A stretch of 64,000 nt of DNA from Calothrix sp. C42_A2020_038 (GTDB lineage Bacteria; Cyanobacteriota; Cyanobacteriia; Cyanobacteriales; Nostocaceae). Each line of letters opens with the position of its first letter. Position 1 is the first letter of the stretch. The notes beneath the pieces are model-generated. The model was not told where the DNA came from. It was given only the letters and a program-made list of their open reading frames with translations, and made no database searches. Below are positions 1-7,181 of the stretch, piece by piece. The translations under genes and the position numbers were made by a program. The DNA is taken from the NCBI GenBank assembly GCA_015272395.1, contig JACYLQ010000031.1, positions 1 to 64,000 on the forward strand, in the 5' to 3' direction.

Positions 1-50
1 GACTGTCGGGCGAGGGCGAAAGCCCCCGTGCTTCAGCCGGGGCTTAGCTT
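1..50 (+). mobile_element. IS200/IS605-type end hairpin (fragment)
   Basis: A short hairpin with a 7-bp perfect stem (20-26 with 39-45) carries the AAGCCCC...GGGGCTT pattern that in cyanobacteria commonly follows the end of tnpB in IS200/IS605 elements. A related CACGGGGCTTTAA stretch follows the tnpB relic near 54.67 kb. Only the end is in the window, so the element itself cannot be judged. Confidence 0.3.
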
Positions 51-227
51 ACTAATTTACCTTAACCGATCTCTCGGTATCCTATGCTGTTTAATGTTGC
101 GTGATTTGATTTGGTAGCGATTTAACTACTCGAACAAGATCAACAATCGATATAATCGCTATCCAAGTTCTTTTTTCCGGCAATATCTATACTTCTTATG
201 TATATTCACCCATTTAGAGGGAGAAAA

Positions 228-350
228 ATGGAAAATTTCCGTATAATTCACCCTGATATTCCGAAAATTTCCGAATATCATCCTGAATTAGGACAATATA
301 CAGAATTTTTCCAAATATCAGAACTATGGCAAAACCACCAAAGAAGTTGA
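228..350 (+). CDS. Small ORF, 40 aa, unknown
   Basis: The ATG at 228 is preceded by a good ribosome-binding site (AGAGGGAG). It opens a 40-codon frame beginning MENFRIIHPD and ending ELWQNHQRS. No family is recognised. Its last eight codons overlap the start of the integrase relic at 326 in another frame, as expected for a short leader gene translationally coupled to a recombinase. It may simply be decaying with the rest of this island. Confidence 0.3.
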   Translation: MENFRIIHPDIPKISEYHPELGQYTEFFQISELWQNHQRS

Positions 351-373
351 TGGAACAGGTTCAGGATAAATGA
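326..373 (+). pseudogene. Tyrosine integrase N-terminal relic
   Basis: The frame reads MAKPPKKLMEQVQDK and then stops. Integron-type and related tyrosine recombinases typically begin in this way (PPKLLDQVRD followed by the core-binding domain), so this looks like the first 15 codons of an integrase whose other roughly 300 codons are gone. The sequence breaks at about 361-373, exactly where the VapC gene on the other strand also ends, which suggests a deletion or rearrangement junction. The match is short and the call rests on recognition of the N-terminal pattern only. Confidence 0.4.
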
Positions 374-744
374 GGAATGTCTAGAAAATCTTTGCTGTTG
401 TGAGTGACTAACGGTAAGGCATAGCGTAATGCTGTTGCCGCGATCCAAGCGTCTTGAGGGGAAATCGGTCGTCCTGCACTCTGGCGACCACTGCGAACCC
501 GCGCCCATTCTAGGCAAAGCGGTTGATCGACCGTAATAACAAGATAATTCGATAAATATTTTTCTAACTGCAAAAGGCGACGATCACCCCACTGACGCAA
601 GATTGCCCACTGAAACAGCTCCACAACGCTCATAAATGACAATGCCAATTCTTGATCGCTCAAAATTGGCAGGTAGGGATCGGCATAGTCGCTGCCTTTG
701 AAGATAAAGGAAGCGATATCTGTATCAATCAGGAAAAGACTCAT
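361..744 (-). CDS. vapC: PIN-domain toxin (VapC family)
   Basis: This 127-residue protein has the layout of a VapC ribonuclease. D7 and D9 lie in the first strand (FLIDTD), E42 is in VVELFQW, D98 is in SPQDAW and D119 is in NSKDF; these supply the acidic Mg2+-binding cluster. VapC toxins cleave RNA and are held inactive by a co-transcribed antitoxin, here presumably the gene starting 10 bp upstream (755-1048). The length is near normal, but the C-terminus ends abruptly at ...DIPHLS. Its stop lies at the suspected junction with the integrase relic, so a few residues may have been replaced or lost. All the acidic residues are present, so activity is possible. Confidence 0.8.
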   Translation of the reverse strand: MSLFLIDTDIASFIFKGSDYADPYLPILSDQELALSFMSVVELFQWAILRQWGDRRLLQLEKYLSNYLVITVDQPLCLEWARVRSGRQSAGRPISPQDAWIAATALRYALPLVTHNSKDFLDIPHLS

Positions 745-754
745 AGATTCTGGG

Positions 755-1048
755 CTAAATTACCTCTTGATGCTGCTGTCGCAGGAAGACGAGGAAATCT
801 TCGATGGAGTCTTCTTTAGGCCAAAAATCAGCAGCAAGATCTTTAAGATTATGAATAGTTATTGGAGTTTGGGTCATGCGTAACTGCTGAAGCGAGATGC
901 CTTGCCAAAACTGTCCACTGAGAACTTTAAGTTCGGTTGGGGAATTTTCAGCTAACTCGTCTTGAGTGAGAATTTGCAGTAGCTGCTGGCGCTCTGTACG
1001 TGAGAGCGGCTGGATAGCGGCGATCGCGGCTTTAAGGTTTGGAGTCAT
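755..1048 (-). CDS. Putative antitoxin partner of VapC
   Basis: This is a 97-residue, helix-rich small protein with no recognised DNA-binding fold. It starts at 1048 and stops 10 bp before the PIN toxin, the usual antitoxin-toxin order and spacing. The first 50 residues (IQPLSRTERQQLLQIL) could form a dimerising helix pair. The acidic C-terminus (KEDSIEDFLVFLRQQ) could be the toxin-binding tail. The antitoxin role is inferred from position and size. A HIP1 octamer lies inside the gene at 1020-1027. Confidence 0.6.
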   Translation of the reverse strand: MTPNLKAAIAAIQPLSRTERQQLLQILTQDELAENSPTELKVLSGQFWQGISLQQLRMTQTPITIHNLKDLAADFWPKEDSIEDFLVFLRQQHQEVI

Positions 1049-1190
1049 AGTTCAGCCTCATGATGACTTGCTCCATTGTCTCACTTTGAGTTTACCGTTT
1101 TCTTCTGCCATGCCGCGATAGTAGAGTGTTACCATCAGCCAGAATCAGATTAATATGAGCGCCAACCATTTAGTGTAAGCCCATTTTGCA

Positions 1191-1766
1191 TCAATCTACA
1201 AGAGGCAGTTTGAGTTGCAAACGAGCAAAGGCTGGAGCAGGAGCACTTGGGGTAGGATTCGTAGGTAGAGCCTGAAGTAGATCCGGTGGGGGAGGATTTT
1301 TTGTGTACCCAAAAGCGATCGCAATCTCATCAAAAGTCCATCCACACTCCATTAAAGTCCTTACCGCGTCGTTGCGTAGAGGAGAGTGTTCATTGCGAAC
1401 GGCATCCTCGGCAGCAGCCGGAGACCATATTTTCTCAATGAGAATCCGCTCTGCTTGGACACGGTCTTTTTTAGGCGAAACTCGATGAGAGGCATGAAGG
1501 GGGAGCGGTGGCTGACCACCTTCTAATGAATTCAGTTGATGAAAATCTGCCAGGTTCGGCGTTGGCAGCGATGACACTGGTTTTGGCAACTCAAGTTTTG
1601 GCAACTCAACTAGCAATCCAGCCTTTTTCAGCACATCAGCAAGTGGGGGCTGCTCCATATCGCGCTTTAGGTGCTCAAATGCTGACCAATCAAACTGTAT
1701 CGGCTTCTGATTTACGGGGTGTTTCAAATTTTCAGGGATATCCACTTGCCAACTTGCCAAACTCAT
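1191..1766 (-). CDS. Hypothetical protein, 191 aa, Pro-rich
   Basis: The family is not recognised. The preferred start is the ATG at 1766 (MSLASWQVDIP); the reading frame extends 12 codons further upstream. The first 100 residues are rich in proline and leucine with a repeated LPKLELPKP-like stretch. Residues about 105-165 are more ordered (AERILIEKIWSP..., CGWTFDEIAIAFGY) and could be a small helical domain of helix-turn-helix type. The tail is again proline-rich. A HIP1 octamer at 1315-1322 lies in the gene. It sits 140 bp upstream of the antitoxin gene on the same strand. The function is unknown. Confidence 0.5.
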   Translation of the reverse strand: MSLASWQVDIPENLKHPVNQKPIQFDWSAFEHLKRDMEQPPLADVLKKAGLLVELPKLELPKPVSSLPTPNLADFHQLNSLEGGQPPLPLHASHRVSPKKDRVQAERILIEKIWSPAAAEDAVRNEHSPLRNDAVRTLMECGWTFDEIAIAFGYTKNPPPPDLLQALPTNPTPSAPAPAFARLQLKLPLVD

Positions 1767-1798
1767 TGAATTAATTCTAGCAATTACACTTGACTTTC

Positions 1799-1950
1799 TC
1801 ACTTGAATATGATGCGGCCCTGTAATGCTTCGATGATCTCAAGATTGGCTTTCGGAAACGGATACTGACTCAATTCTGCCAAAGTGACCCATTTGACTTC
1901 ATCACATTCGATCGCTTGCGGTTCTGCGTTCAGAGAACAGCAGCCGAACA
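1799..1950 (-). pseudogene. MutT/Nudix hydrolase C-terminal fragment
   Basis: The readable part (ECDEVKWVTLAELSQYPFPKANLEIIEAL) matches the conserved C-terminus of 8-oxo-dGTP diphosphatase MutT, the Nudix enzyme that removes oxidised GTP from the nucleotide pool. The Nudix box (GX5EX7REUXEEXGU) and everything upstream are missing. In-frame codons upstream of about 1950 do not resemble the family. It is therefore a 3' remnant rather than a gene. Confidence 0.55.
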
Positions 1951-2020
1951 ACCAACTTGAGCAGCGCTTGATAACACATAAACGAAGCAAGCAATCTTCA
2001 TACGCTGCTCCAATGACCTG

Positions 2021-2200
2021 TTAGCTGGCGGTTGTATTCTTCTGCAACCATTCTACAAATGCTTTGCACCCTAGCTCACCTGATGCGATCGCCAGAACCA
2101 CACGCTCCTGTTCATCCACAGAGGCGTTAATTTCCATTCCATTTAGGACAATCTCAACAACGTCATGTAGCAGCGCAGCCCAACACTGCGTTGGTGCGAA
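2021..2200 (-). pseudogene. Death-on-curing (Doc/Fic) toxin C-terminal fragment
   Basis: The minus-strand frame ending with TAA at 2021-2023 reads ...EIVLNGMEINASVDEQER, then VVLAIASGELGCKAF, VEWLQKN. This closely resembles the C-terminal helices of Doc toxins (FLxLNGxEI...VxLAxASGE...FxxWL). The Fic motif (HPFxxGNKR) that should lie upstream is absent, and no start codon is available in the open stretch, so only the 3' part survives. It contains a HIP1 octamer at 2085-2092. With VapC and the MutT fragment it marks this end of the window as a decayed toxin-antitoxin island. Confidence 0.5.
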
Positions 2201-2285
2201 CAGAACAAAGGTTATCGGTGGGAGTTCAAGGTAATACGCTAATATTAAGTTATTATTATCCTTGTTTCTGAAATCCTCAAAACTT

Positions 2286-2510
2286 ATGTCAGATTCAGAT
2301 TCTTTTAATCAAGCTCTTGATGCCTTGTATAAAGTAGCAAAAGCATCCGCAAATTTTATTGAAGCAGCCTTGAGTTCTAAGGATGCTGATTTTAGTCCAG
2401 CAGATAAGGAACGTTTAAGTGTAGCACTTTCGGTATTAGAAATAACATGGTCGGATGAAGAGGATGAAGATGAAGATAATAAATATAATGGGTACAACGG
2501 AGAATTTTAA
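2286..2510 (+). CDS. Small acidic protein, 74 aa
   Basis: The ATG at 2286 (MSDSDSFNQAL) is preferred to the upstream TTG. The protein has a helical N-terminal 55 residues (ALDALYKVAKASANFIEAAL) and a strongly acidic tail (SDEEDEDEDN). No family is recognised. It is divergent from the Doc fragment and convergent with the histidine kinase. Codon pattern and length are compatible with a real small gene, but there is little support beyond the open frame. Confidence 0.4.
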   Translation: MSDSDSFNQALDALYKVAKASANFIEAALSSKDADFSPADKERLSVALSVLEITWSDEEDEDEDNKYNGYNGEF

Positions 2511-2559
2511 ACACTAGTGCGCGCTTATATGCCGTTGTTTTTGGTCGGAATTTCTTTTT

Positions 2560-4572
2560 TTACCTTTTAGCTTTTTCGCCATAATTATTTTTCAGATTTA
2601 GCTTTATCATCTGAAAAATTGGTGTTTGGTTTACGTGTACTACACCAGATTCTTGTCGTGACGGTATTAAATTAAAATCTCGAATTGGTAACTCATCTGG
2701 CGCCGCTAATGAGGCATTATCAACAGTATCGGACACAATATCAATTAAAGGTAAAGTGATTTTGATAGTAGTGCCTTGGTTGATACCTGCGCTTTCTAAG
2801 GTGATTTTACCACCCATCATTTCGATTAAGTTGCGGGAGATTGCCAAACCTAGTCCAGTACCTCCGAATTTTTGATTATTGGCGCCTTCGACCATCACAA
2901 ATGGACGGAATAGTTTATGCTGTTGGTCTGGTTCTATGCCAATACCTGTATCTCGAACGCTGACTAGTACATGTGATTGATTAGTTTCTACCAAAATTGT
3001 AATGCTACCTTCTTCTGTAAACTTGGTTGCATTACTAATTATATTGATCAGTACCTGTTTTAATTTAGTTGGATCTACCTGTACTGGTATTAATGTTTCT
3101 AAATCTGGAACGTTTAATTTTAAACCTTTTTGCTGAACATTGACTGACTGTAAGTTAATTACTTCTTTTAAGATGTCGCGTAAGTCAATAGCTTCTAAGG
3201 ATACCGATAACTTACCCGCTTCTATCTTAGAAATATCTAGTAAATCATTAATAATTTGTAACAAATGTATTGCTGTTTCATCCGCGCGCTTGAGAAATTC
3301 CAGTTCTTCTTCTTTGTTATCACACAGACCTTCACGCACAAGTCGCACACAATTGATAATAATATTAAGAGGATTTCTCAACTCATGCGATGTTGTGGCT
3401 AAAAATTGACTTTTGACTTGATTAGCTGTTTTGGCATCCTTCCAAGCTAGTTCAAGTTCCTCTCCCCAACTTTTGAGTCGTTCAACCATTTGGTGAACGG
3501 CTTGCGATAGTTGGTTAAATTCGCGAATCTGGAAATGGGGAACATCTTGAACAGAAGAACTCGAATTGATATTGAGGGCATAATTACACAGTTTTTCTAC
3601 TGGACTTGCTAAATAGCGTGCTATGTATAATGCTGCAATCAAACAAACACAAACTAAGCCCAGTGTCAATACAACTAAAATAACTTTCAGTTCTGTAAGT
3701 CCATGTAAGGCATTTTCTAAAGGTGTAACATTCAATATTACCCATTTTTGATTTGGAACTGTCAAAGTTGGGCTATTTATTGCTGTGTAACCCGCGACTA
3801 GTTCTTCACCCTGTTTTTCAAAAAAGAATTGTAAGCTATCTTGTTTACCTGATATGGCATTATTAATAATTTTTCTTAGCCGTGCCGCATCTGCGTGTTG
3901 GGCAATGTTAGTGCCGATACGAGCTTCGAGCGGATGTGCTATAATTGTTCCATCGTCAGAAACAATTACGGTCGAGCCGTTGAGCAATCCCGGCTTTTTT
4001 CGGACTTTTTGCTGCAACTCGGATTTAATCGACAGTATATACCGTATTCTGCCTGTACTTTCATATACAGGAGCAGAGAGTAAAACCTGTAATTTATTTT
4101 TTGTTCCTCGCTCTGGATTTTTGAGGGATTTAATGTAGACTTTGGGTGGAATTACAACTTTGGCTTTAATCTCAGCAGGCTCTATACTAGTTATATTTTC
4201 GAGCGCTTCATCTCCACAGGTACTAGCAGTTACTTTATTATTATCTAAATCTCGAAATTGAACGCATTCAATACTTGACAAACCTTCTTCGAGTTCATCA
4301 ATAAATTGCTGCACACCTTCACTGTCACCAGAACGAACAAGTGTGGTTTGGGTTGCTGTCAGCAAAATTGTTTTCAGGCTTGCAATTGTCTCGGTGATTT
4401 TTTGACCTTTAAGAATTGCACTTTCGGTTAAATTTTGACGCGCGTTTTCAAGTTGAGTGTAGCGCGCTTTTTTAAAGACAACAAATTCGCCGATTAACAA
4501 AACTGGCACCGACAATAGTAGAAGCCTAAAGAACAATAAGCGACGAAATGATAAAGGACGCGGTTTAGGCAT
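2560..4572 (-). CDS. Membrane sensor histidine kinase
   Basis: This is a classical hybrid-free sensor kinase of about 670 residues. Transmembrane helix 1 is at about 14-30, followed by a large periplasmic sensor of about 265 residues (Cache-like: SAPVY, IVSDDGTIIAHP, W-V-I-L-N near the end), helix 2 at about 295-319, then HAMP. The HisKA domain has the phospho-accepting histidine in SHELRNPL (about residue 396). The HATPase_c domain has an N box (NIISNATKF), a G1 box (DTGIGI) and a G2 box (GGTGLGLAIS). It autophosphorylates in response to a periplasmic signal. No response regulator gene is adjacent, so its partner is elsewhere. The ATG at 4572 is chosen over the GTG at 4584. The C-terminal 50 residues after the ATPase domain are of unknown role. 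Confidence 0.92.
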   Translation of the reverse strand: MPKPRPLSFRRLLFFRLLLLSVPVLLIGEFVVFKKARYTQLENARQNLTESAILKGQKITETIASLKTILLTATQTTLVRSGDSEGVQQFIDELEEGLSSIECVQFRDLDNNKVTASTCGDEALENITSIEPAEIKAKVVIPPKVYIKSLKNPERGTKNKLQVLLSAPVYESTGRIRYILSIKSELQQKVRKKPGLLNGSTVIVSDDGTIIAHPLEARIGTNIAQHADAARLRKIINNAISGKQDSLQFFFEKQGEELVAGYTAINSPTLTVPNQKWVILNVTPLENALHGLTELKVILVVLTLGLVCVCLIAALYIARYLASPVEKLCNYALNINSSSSVQDVPHFQIREFNQLSQAVHQMVERLKSWGEELELAWKDAKTANQVKSQFLATTSHELRNPLNIIINCVRLVREGLCDNKEEELEFLKRADETAIHLLQIINDLLDISKIEAGKLSVSLEAIDLRDILKEVINLQSVNVQQKGLKLNVPDLETLIPVQVDPTKLKQVLINIISNATKFTEEGSITILVETNQSHVLVSVRDTGIGIEPDQQHKLFRPFVMVEGANNQKFGGTGLGLAISRNLIEMMGGKITLESAGINQGTTIKITLPLIDIVSDTVDNASLAAPDELPIRDFNLIPSRQESGVVHVNQTPIFQMIKLNLKNNYGEKAKR

Positions 4573-4840
4573 CGGCAATCTCACTCAGCATATGCAAACC
4601 ACAACAGGAACAGTATATCAACTCCATGTAAAAAGCTATTAAATGATGATAAAGTGGTTAATTGCTTTCATTAAAAATTAATCGAACTACAAACAGCCAA
4701 GTATAACTACTACAATTGTAAAAGATTCGGAGCGATGCCGCACTTGTAGTAATTATGCACGTTATTGCAACTAGTAGATGCTTTGCTTAGGTACTTAACG
4801 TCTGATATGGTCGTCTTAATAATAATACACAATCTCAAAA

Positions 4841-5536
4841 ATGCTCAAAAAGCGTCCTGATGTCACAGTGATTCTGGCAATGAGCGCTGATGGCAAAATA
4901 GCTGATTTCCAACACTCACCCGCACGGTTCGGGTCAAAAGCTGACAAAACACACCTCGAAATGCAAATTGCCGCTTCAGATGCTGTGTTGTTTGGTGCTG
5001 GTACTTTACGCGCGTATGGTACAACACTTACGATCTCAAACCCTGATTTATTACAACATCGAAAAAATTCGGGTAAAGATTTACAGCCGCTTCATATAGT
5101 TATTACAGAAACTGCAAATCTAAATCCGGAAATTCGTTTCTTTAACCAACCAGTTCGTCGTTGGTTGCTAACAACCCCCCAAGGAGCAAGCTTTTGGCAT
5201 AATCGTCTCGAATTTGAAAAAATTTTAGTTTTTAAAGCTAATTTAAATAACCTCCAAAATCAAATTAACCTCACCACTGCACTTGAGTATTTCGCAACCG
5301 TGGGTATTGAAAAACTTGCGGTTTTAGGTGGTAGTACCCTTGTTGCATCAATGCTAGAATTAAACCTAATCGATGAACTGTGGCTAACTATCTGTCCCTT
5401 ACTTTTAGGTAGTACAAAGGCTCCAACGGGAATTGGGGGTAATGGATTTACAGAAGAATTGGCACCGCGTCTAGAATTATTGGAAGTGCGAACAGTTGAA
5501 CATGAAGTCTTCCTCCATTATCGTGTAATTGGGTAG
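4841..5536 (+). CDS. RibD C-terminal/dihydrofolate reductase-like reductase
   Basis: A protein of 231 residues covers the RibD reductase domain alone, with no deaminase domain. Family features include the N-terminal strand VTVILAMSADGKIA, the FGAGTLRAYGTTL loop, and LAVLGGSTLVASMLELNLIDELWLTICPLLLGS near the C-terminus, which forms part of the NADPH-binding fold. The family reduces 5-amino-6-ribosylaminouracil phosphate in riboflavin synthesis, but stand-alone members may act on other pyrimidine-like substrates. The ATG at 4841 directly precedes the conserved strand. Confidence 0.85.
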   Translation: MLKKRPDVTVILAMSADGKIADFQHSPARFGSKADKTHLEMQIAASDAVLFGAGTLRAYGTTLTISNPDLLQHRKNSGKDLQPLHIVITETANLNPEIRFFNQPVRRWLLTTPQGASFWHNRLEFEKILVFKANLNNLQNQINLTTALEYFATVGIEKLAVLGGSTLVASMLELNLIDELWLTICPLLLGSTKAPTGIGGNGFTEELAPRLELLEVRTVEHEVFLHYRVIG

Positions 5537-5587
5537 TGTGTCTGAAAGCCATTATTATTAATGATGAATTGAAAAAAGAAAGTGCTT

Positions 5588-5782
5588 TCACGCACCATCC
5601 ATCCAGAAAAATATTTTTTGGTCGAATGCGGGTTTTAGTTTGTTGAACCAAGTCGTATTTTCATCATATTTAGCAAAGAAAGGGCGCCTACACCAGCCAG
5701 GTTCCGACTTTGTAGGAAAGATGAAACGAATACTTTTTGGTATTAGCACTCTTTCCCTCGCCGAGATTAATATTTTATTCAC
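5588..5782 (-). CDS. Possible small ORF, 64 aa
   Basis: A minus-strand frame ends in an aromatic-rich segment (KSEPGWCRRPFFAKYDENT, WFNKLKPAFDQKIFFWMDGA) that looks more protein-like than the opposite-strand reading of the same DNA. No family is recognised. It starts next to, and divergent from, the truncated nucleotidyltransferase gene. It may be a fragment of a longer lost gene. Confidence 0.25.
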   Translation of the reverse strand: MNKILISARERVLIPKSIRFIFPTKSEPGWCRRPFFAKYDENTTWFNKLKPAFDQKIFFWMDGA

Positions 5783-5789
5783 GAAAAAT

Positions 5790-6053
5790 ATGCGTCCAAA
5801 CTTTGATCAAGAAAAGATAAAACGACTTATGCAAGCCTTGAGTAGAGAAGCCAAAGGTCCAAGGTGCATTTACTTTACAGGTGGCGCCAGTGCCTTGTTG
5901 ATTGGATGGCGTAGTTCTACGGTTGATGTTGATATTCGTTTAGACCCTGAACCTCCAGGTATTTTTCAAGCAATTGCCAAGTTAAAGCAAGAATTAAACA
6001 TTAATATAGAACTAGCTTCCCCCCAGGATTTTTTACCTCCGCTCCCAGGGTAG
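5790..6053 (+). pseudogene. Truncated nucleotidyltransferase-like (AbiEii/DUF6036-type)
   Basis: The frame from the ATG at 5790 encodes 87 residues with the fold start of minimal nucleotidyltransferases: IYFTGGASALLIGWRSSTVDVDIRL gives the GG...S and DxD active-site elements. It stops at PPLPG, where intact relatives continue for about 80-100 further residues. Such proteins are usually the toxin-like half of two-gene systems, but no intact partner is visible here. The stop is followed by a hairpin-repeat remnant, so insertion or deletion has probably removed the 3' half. Confidence 0.55.
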
Positions 6054-6083
6054 CGTGAGGAAAAAACCCATCTAACTAGTCAG

Positions 6084-6233
6084 ATGGAAAATTATGTTTC
6101 TTGGTATCGTTATCTTTCAGAAGACCAAGGTAAAGTCGCGGAGTTATGGAGTATTTTAAAAGAAGTCGATGAACCGAAGCGTCTCTACGGGAATATAATT
6201 ATTCACAACTCATCTAGGAATGCGATACAATAG
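6084..6233 (+). other. Small ORF (49 aa) running into a repeat
   Basis: An ATG 30 bp after the broken nucleotidyltransferase opens a frame beginning MENYVSWYRYLSEDQGKVAE. The first 30 codons look like genuine coding sequence, possibly the head of a second gene of the same operon. From about 6168 the frame enters the dispersed repeat described at 6168-6204 and becomes arbitrary. It is best read as a repeat-truncated gene head. Confidence 0.3.
6168..6204. repeat. Half copy of a hairpin repeat
   Basis: The stretch containing GCGTCTCTACGGGAATATAA is nearly identical to the right arm of the perfect inverted repeat at 14104-14150, and its preceding ACCGAAGC matches the loop of that repeat on the opposite strand. 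It is a partial copy of a dispersed, MITE-like palindrome. Confidence 0.6.
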
Positions 6234-6256
6234 TATTTCCTAATCAGAAAAAATGA

Positions 6257-6841
6257 ATGAACTGGCTAGCCCATCTGCTTTTATCCAAACCAGATACAGA
6301 AAGTCGTTTAGGTAACTTACTAGCTGATTTGGTCAAAGGGGCAGAACGAAATAATTTAAAAGAAAATATTCAGCTTGGTATAAAGCATCACCAGCAAATA
6401 GATTTATTTACTGACTCACATCTAATAGTCCACCGTAGCAAGCAGCGAATCAGTTCATCATATCGACGATTTGCAGGTATATTAATAGATGGGTTTTACG
6501 ACCATTTCTTAGCGAAAAACTGGGTTTTATATTCAAACCAAACCCTAGAAAATTTCACAGCAGAGATATACGAGTCGTTTCTCACTTATCCAGAACCATT
6601 ACCAAGTTATGCTAACCAAGTTATTACTCGGATGGCAAAAGAAGATTGGTTAGGAAGCTATCGTACTCTGTCAGGGATTGAATATTTACTTAGTCGGTTG
6701 TCCTATAGATTTTCACAACGCTTTCAAAAACAGAAAGATTTCCAATTAAAGTTAGCAATCAATGAGTTAATTAATAATTACAATAGTTTGGAAGCTGACT
6801 TCTTGGAATTTTTTCCAGAATTACAGCAAATTGCATGTTGA
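6257..6841 (+). CDS. acpH: Acyl carrier protein phosphodiesterase (AcpH/DUF479)
   Basis: This 194-residue protein begins MNWLAHLLLSKPDTESRLGNLLADLVKG, the diagnostic start of the AcpH family. It continues with IKHHQQIDLFTDSH (metal-binding His/Asp residues) and GILIDGFYDHFLAKNW. The enzyme removes the 4'-phosphopantetheine arm from acyl carrier protein and belongs to the HD-like metal-dependent hydrolases. The start at the second ATG (6257) is chosen because it gives the family N-terminus; a first ATG four bases upstream is in another frame. The length is normal. Confidence 0.88.
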   Translation: MNWLAHLLLSKPDTESRLGNLLADLVKGAERNNLKENIQLGIKHHQQIDLFTDSHLIVHRSKQRISSSYRRFAGILIDGFYDHFLAKNWVLYSNQTLENFTAEIYESFLTYPEPLPSYANQVITRMAKEDWLGSYRTLSGIEYLLSRLSYRFSQRFQKQKDFQLKLAINELINNYNSLEADFLEFFPELQQIAC

Positions 6842-6850
6842 TGGGATACA

Positions 6851-6880
6851 TGTAGAGACGTTACATGTAACGTCTTTACA
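6851..6880. repeat. 30-bp palindromic intergenic repeat
   Basis: A near-perfect palindrome is centred on ACGTTACATGTAACGT with flanking TGTAGAG/CTTTACA. A second copy with one arm altered is at 31163-31192. Palindromes of this GTAGAGACGTT...AACGTCTCTAC type are widespread between genes in Nostocales. It lies directly downstream of acpH and may also act as a transcription end. Confidence 0.7.
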
Positions 6881-6942
6881 AGATTTTGGATATTACCTGT
6901 GTACCTTATGTACCTGAAATTTACTGTATTAAATATTTGACA

Positions 6943-7179
6943 TCATTGAATTTCTGACGATGGTGGTGGAAGTTGGTATTGCTGTGCAACCTCAACAGCA
7001 GCAACACCTGTAATATTAGAAAGCGCTTTGATATCGGAGTCGATGGAACCCGTAATTACTCCAATTTGTTCCATAATACTTTCTACCTTCATACCATAAG
7101 CCTGTAAAGCTTCAACCACTTCCAGAATTTTATCTTTGTGTTGCTCATCAACCAAAATTGATAAATTTACCTTAGCCAT
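6943..7179 (-). CDS. Stand-alone I9-like propeptide/inhibitor protein
   Basis: A 78-residue protein starts only 2 bp after the subtilase stop. Its beta-alpha-beta-beta-alpha-beta pattern (VNLSILVDEQHKDKILEVVE, then GVITGSI, then VAAVEVAQQYQLPPP) resembles inhibitor-I9 subtilisin propeptides, which act as folding chaperones and tight inhibitors. Homologues in cyanobacteria are often labelled 'ketohydroxyglutarate aldolase' in databases, a label nothing in this sequence supports. The proposed role, a separate chaperone or inhibitor for the neighbouring protease, is inferred from fold pattern and adjacency. Confidence 0.65.
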   Translation of the reverse strand: MAKVNLSILVDEQHKDKILEVVEALQAYGMKVESIMEQIGVITGSIDSDIKALSNITGVAAVEVAQQYQLPPPSSEIQ

Positions 7180-7181
7180 AT

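Noticed and set aside
1925-2030. Possible integron attC site (inverted CGCTGCTC/GAGCAGCG with CTAAC and GTTGG nearby)
   Set aside because: The spacer lengths and the GTTRRRY core do not fit; only the paired 8-mers are convincing.
5640-5789. Upstream extension of the nucleotidyltransferase frame
   Set aside because: The codons before 5790 do not match the family and overlap a more protein-like minus-strand frame.
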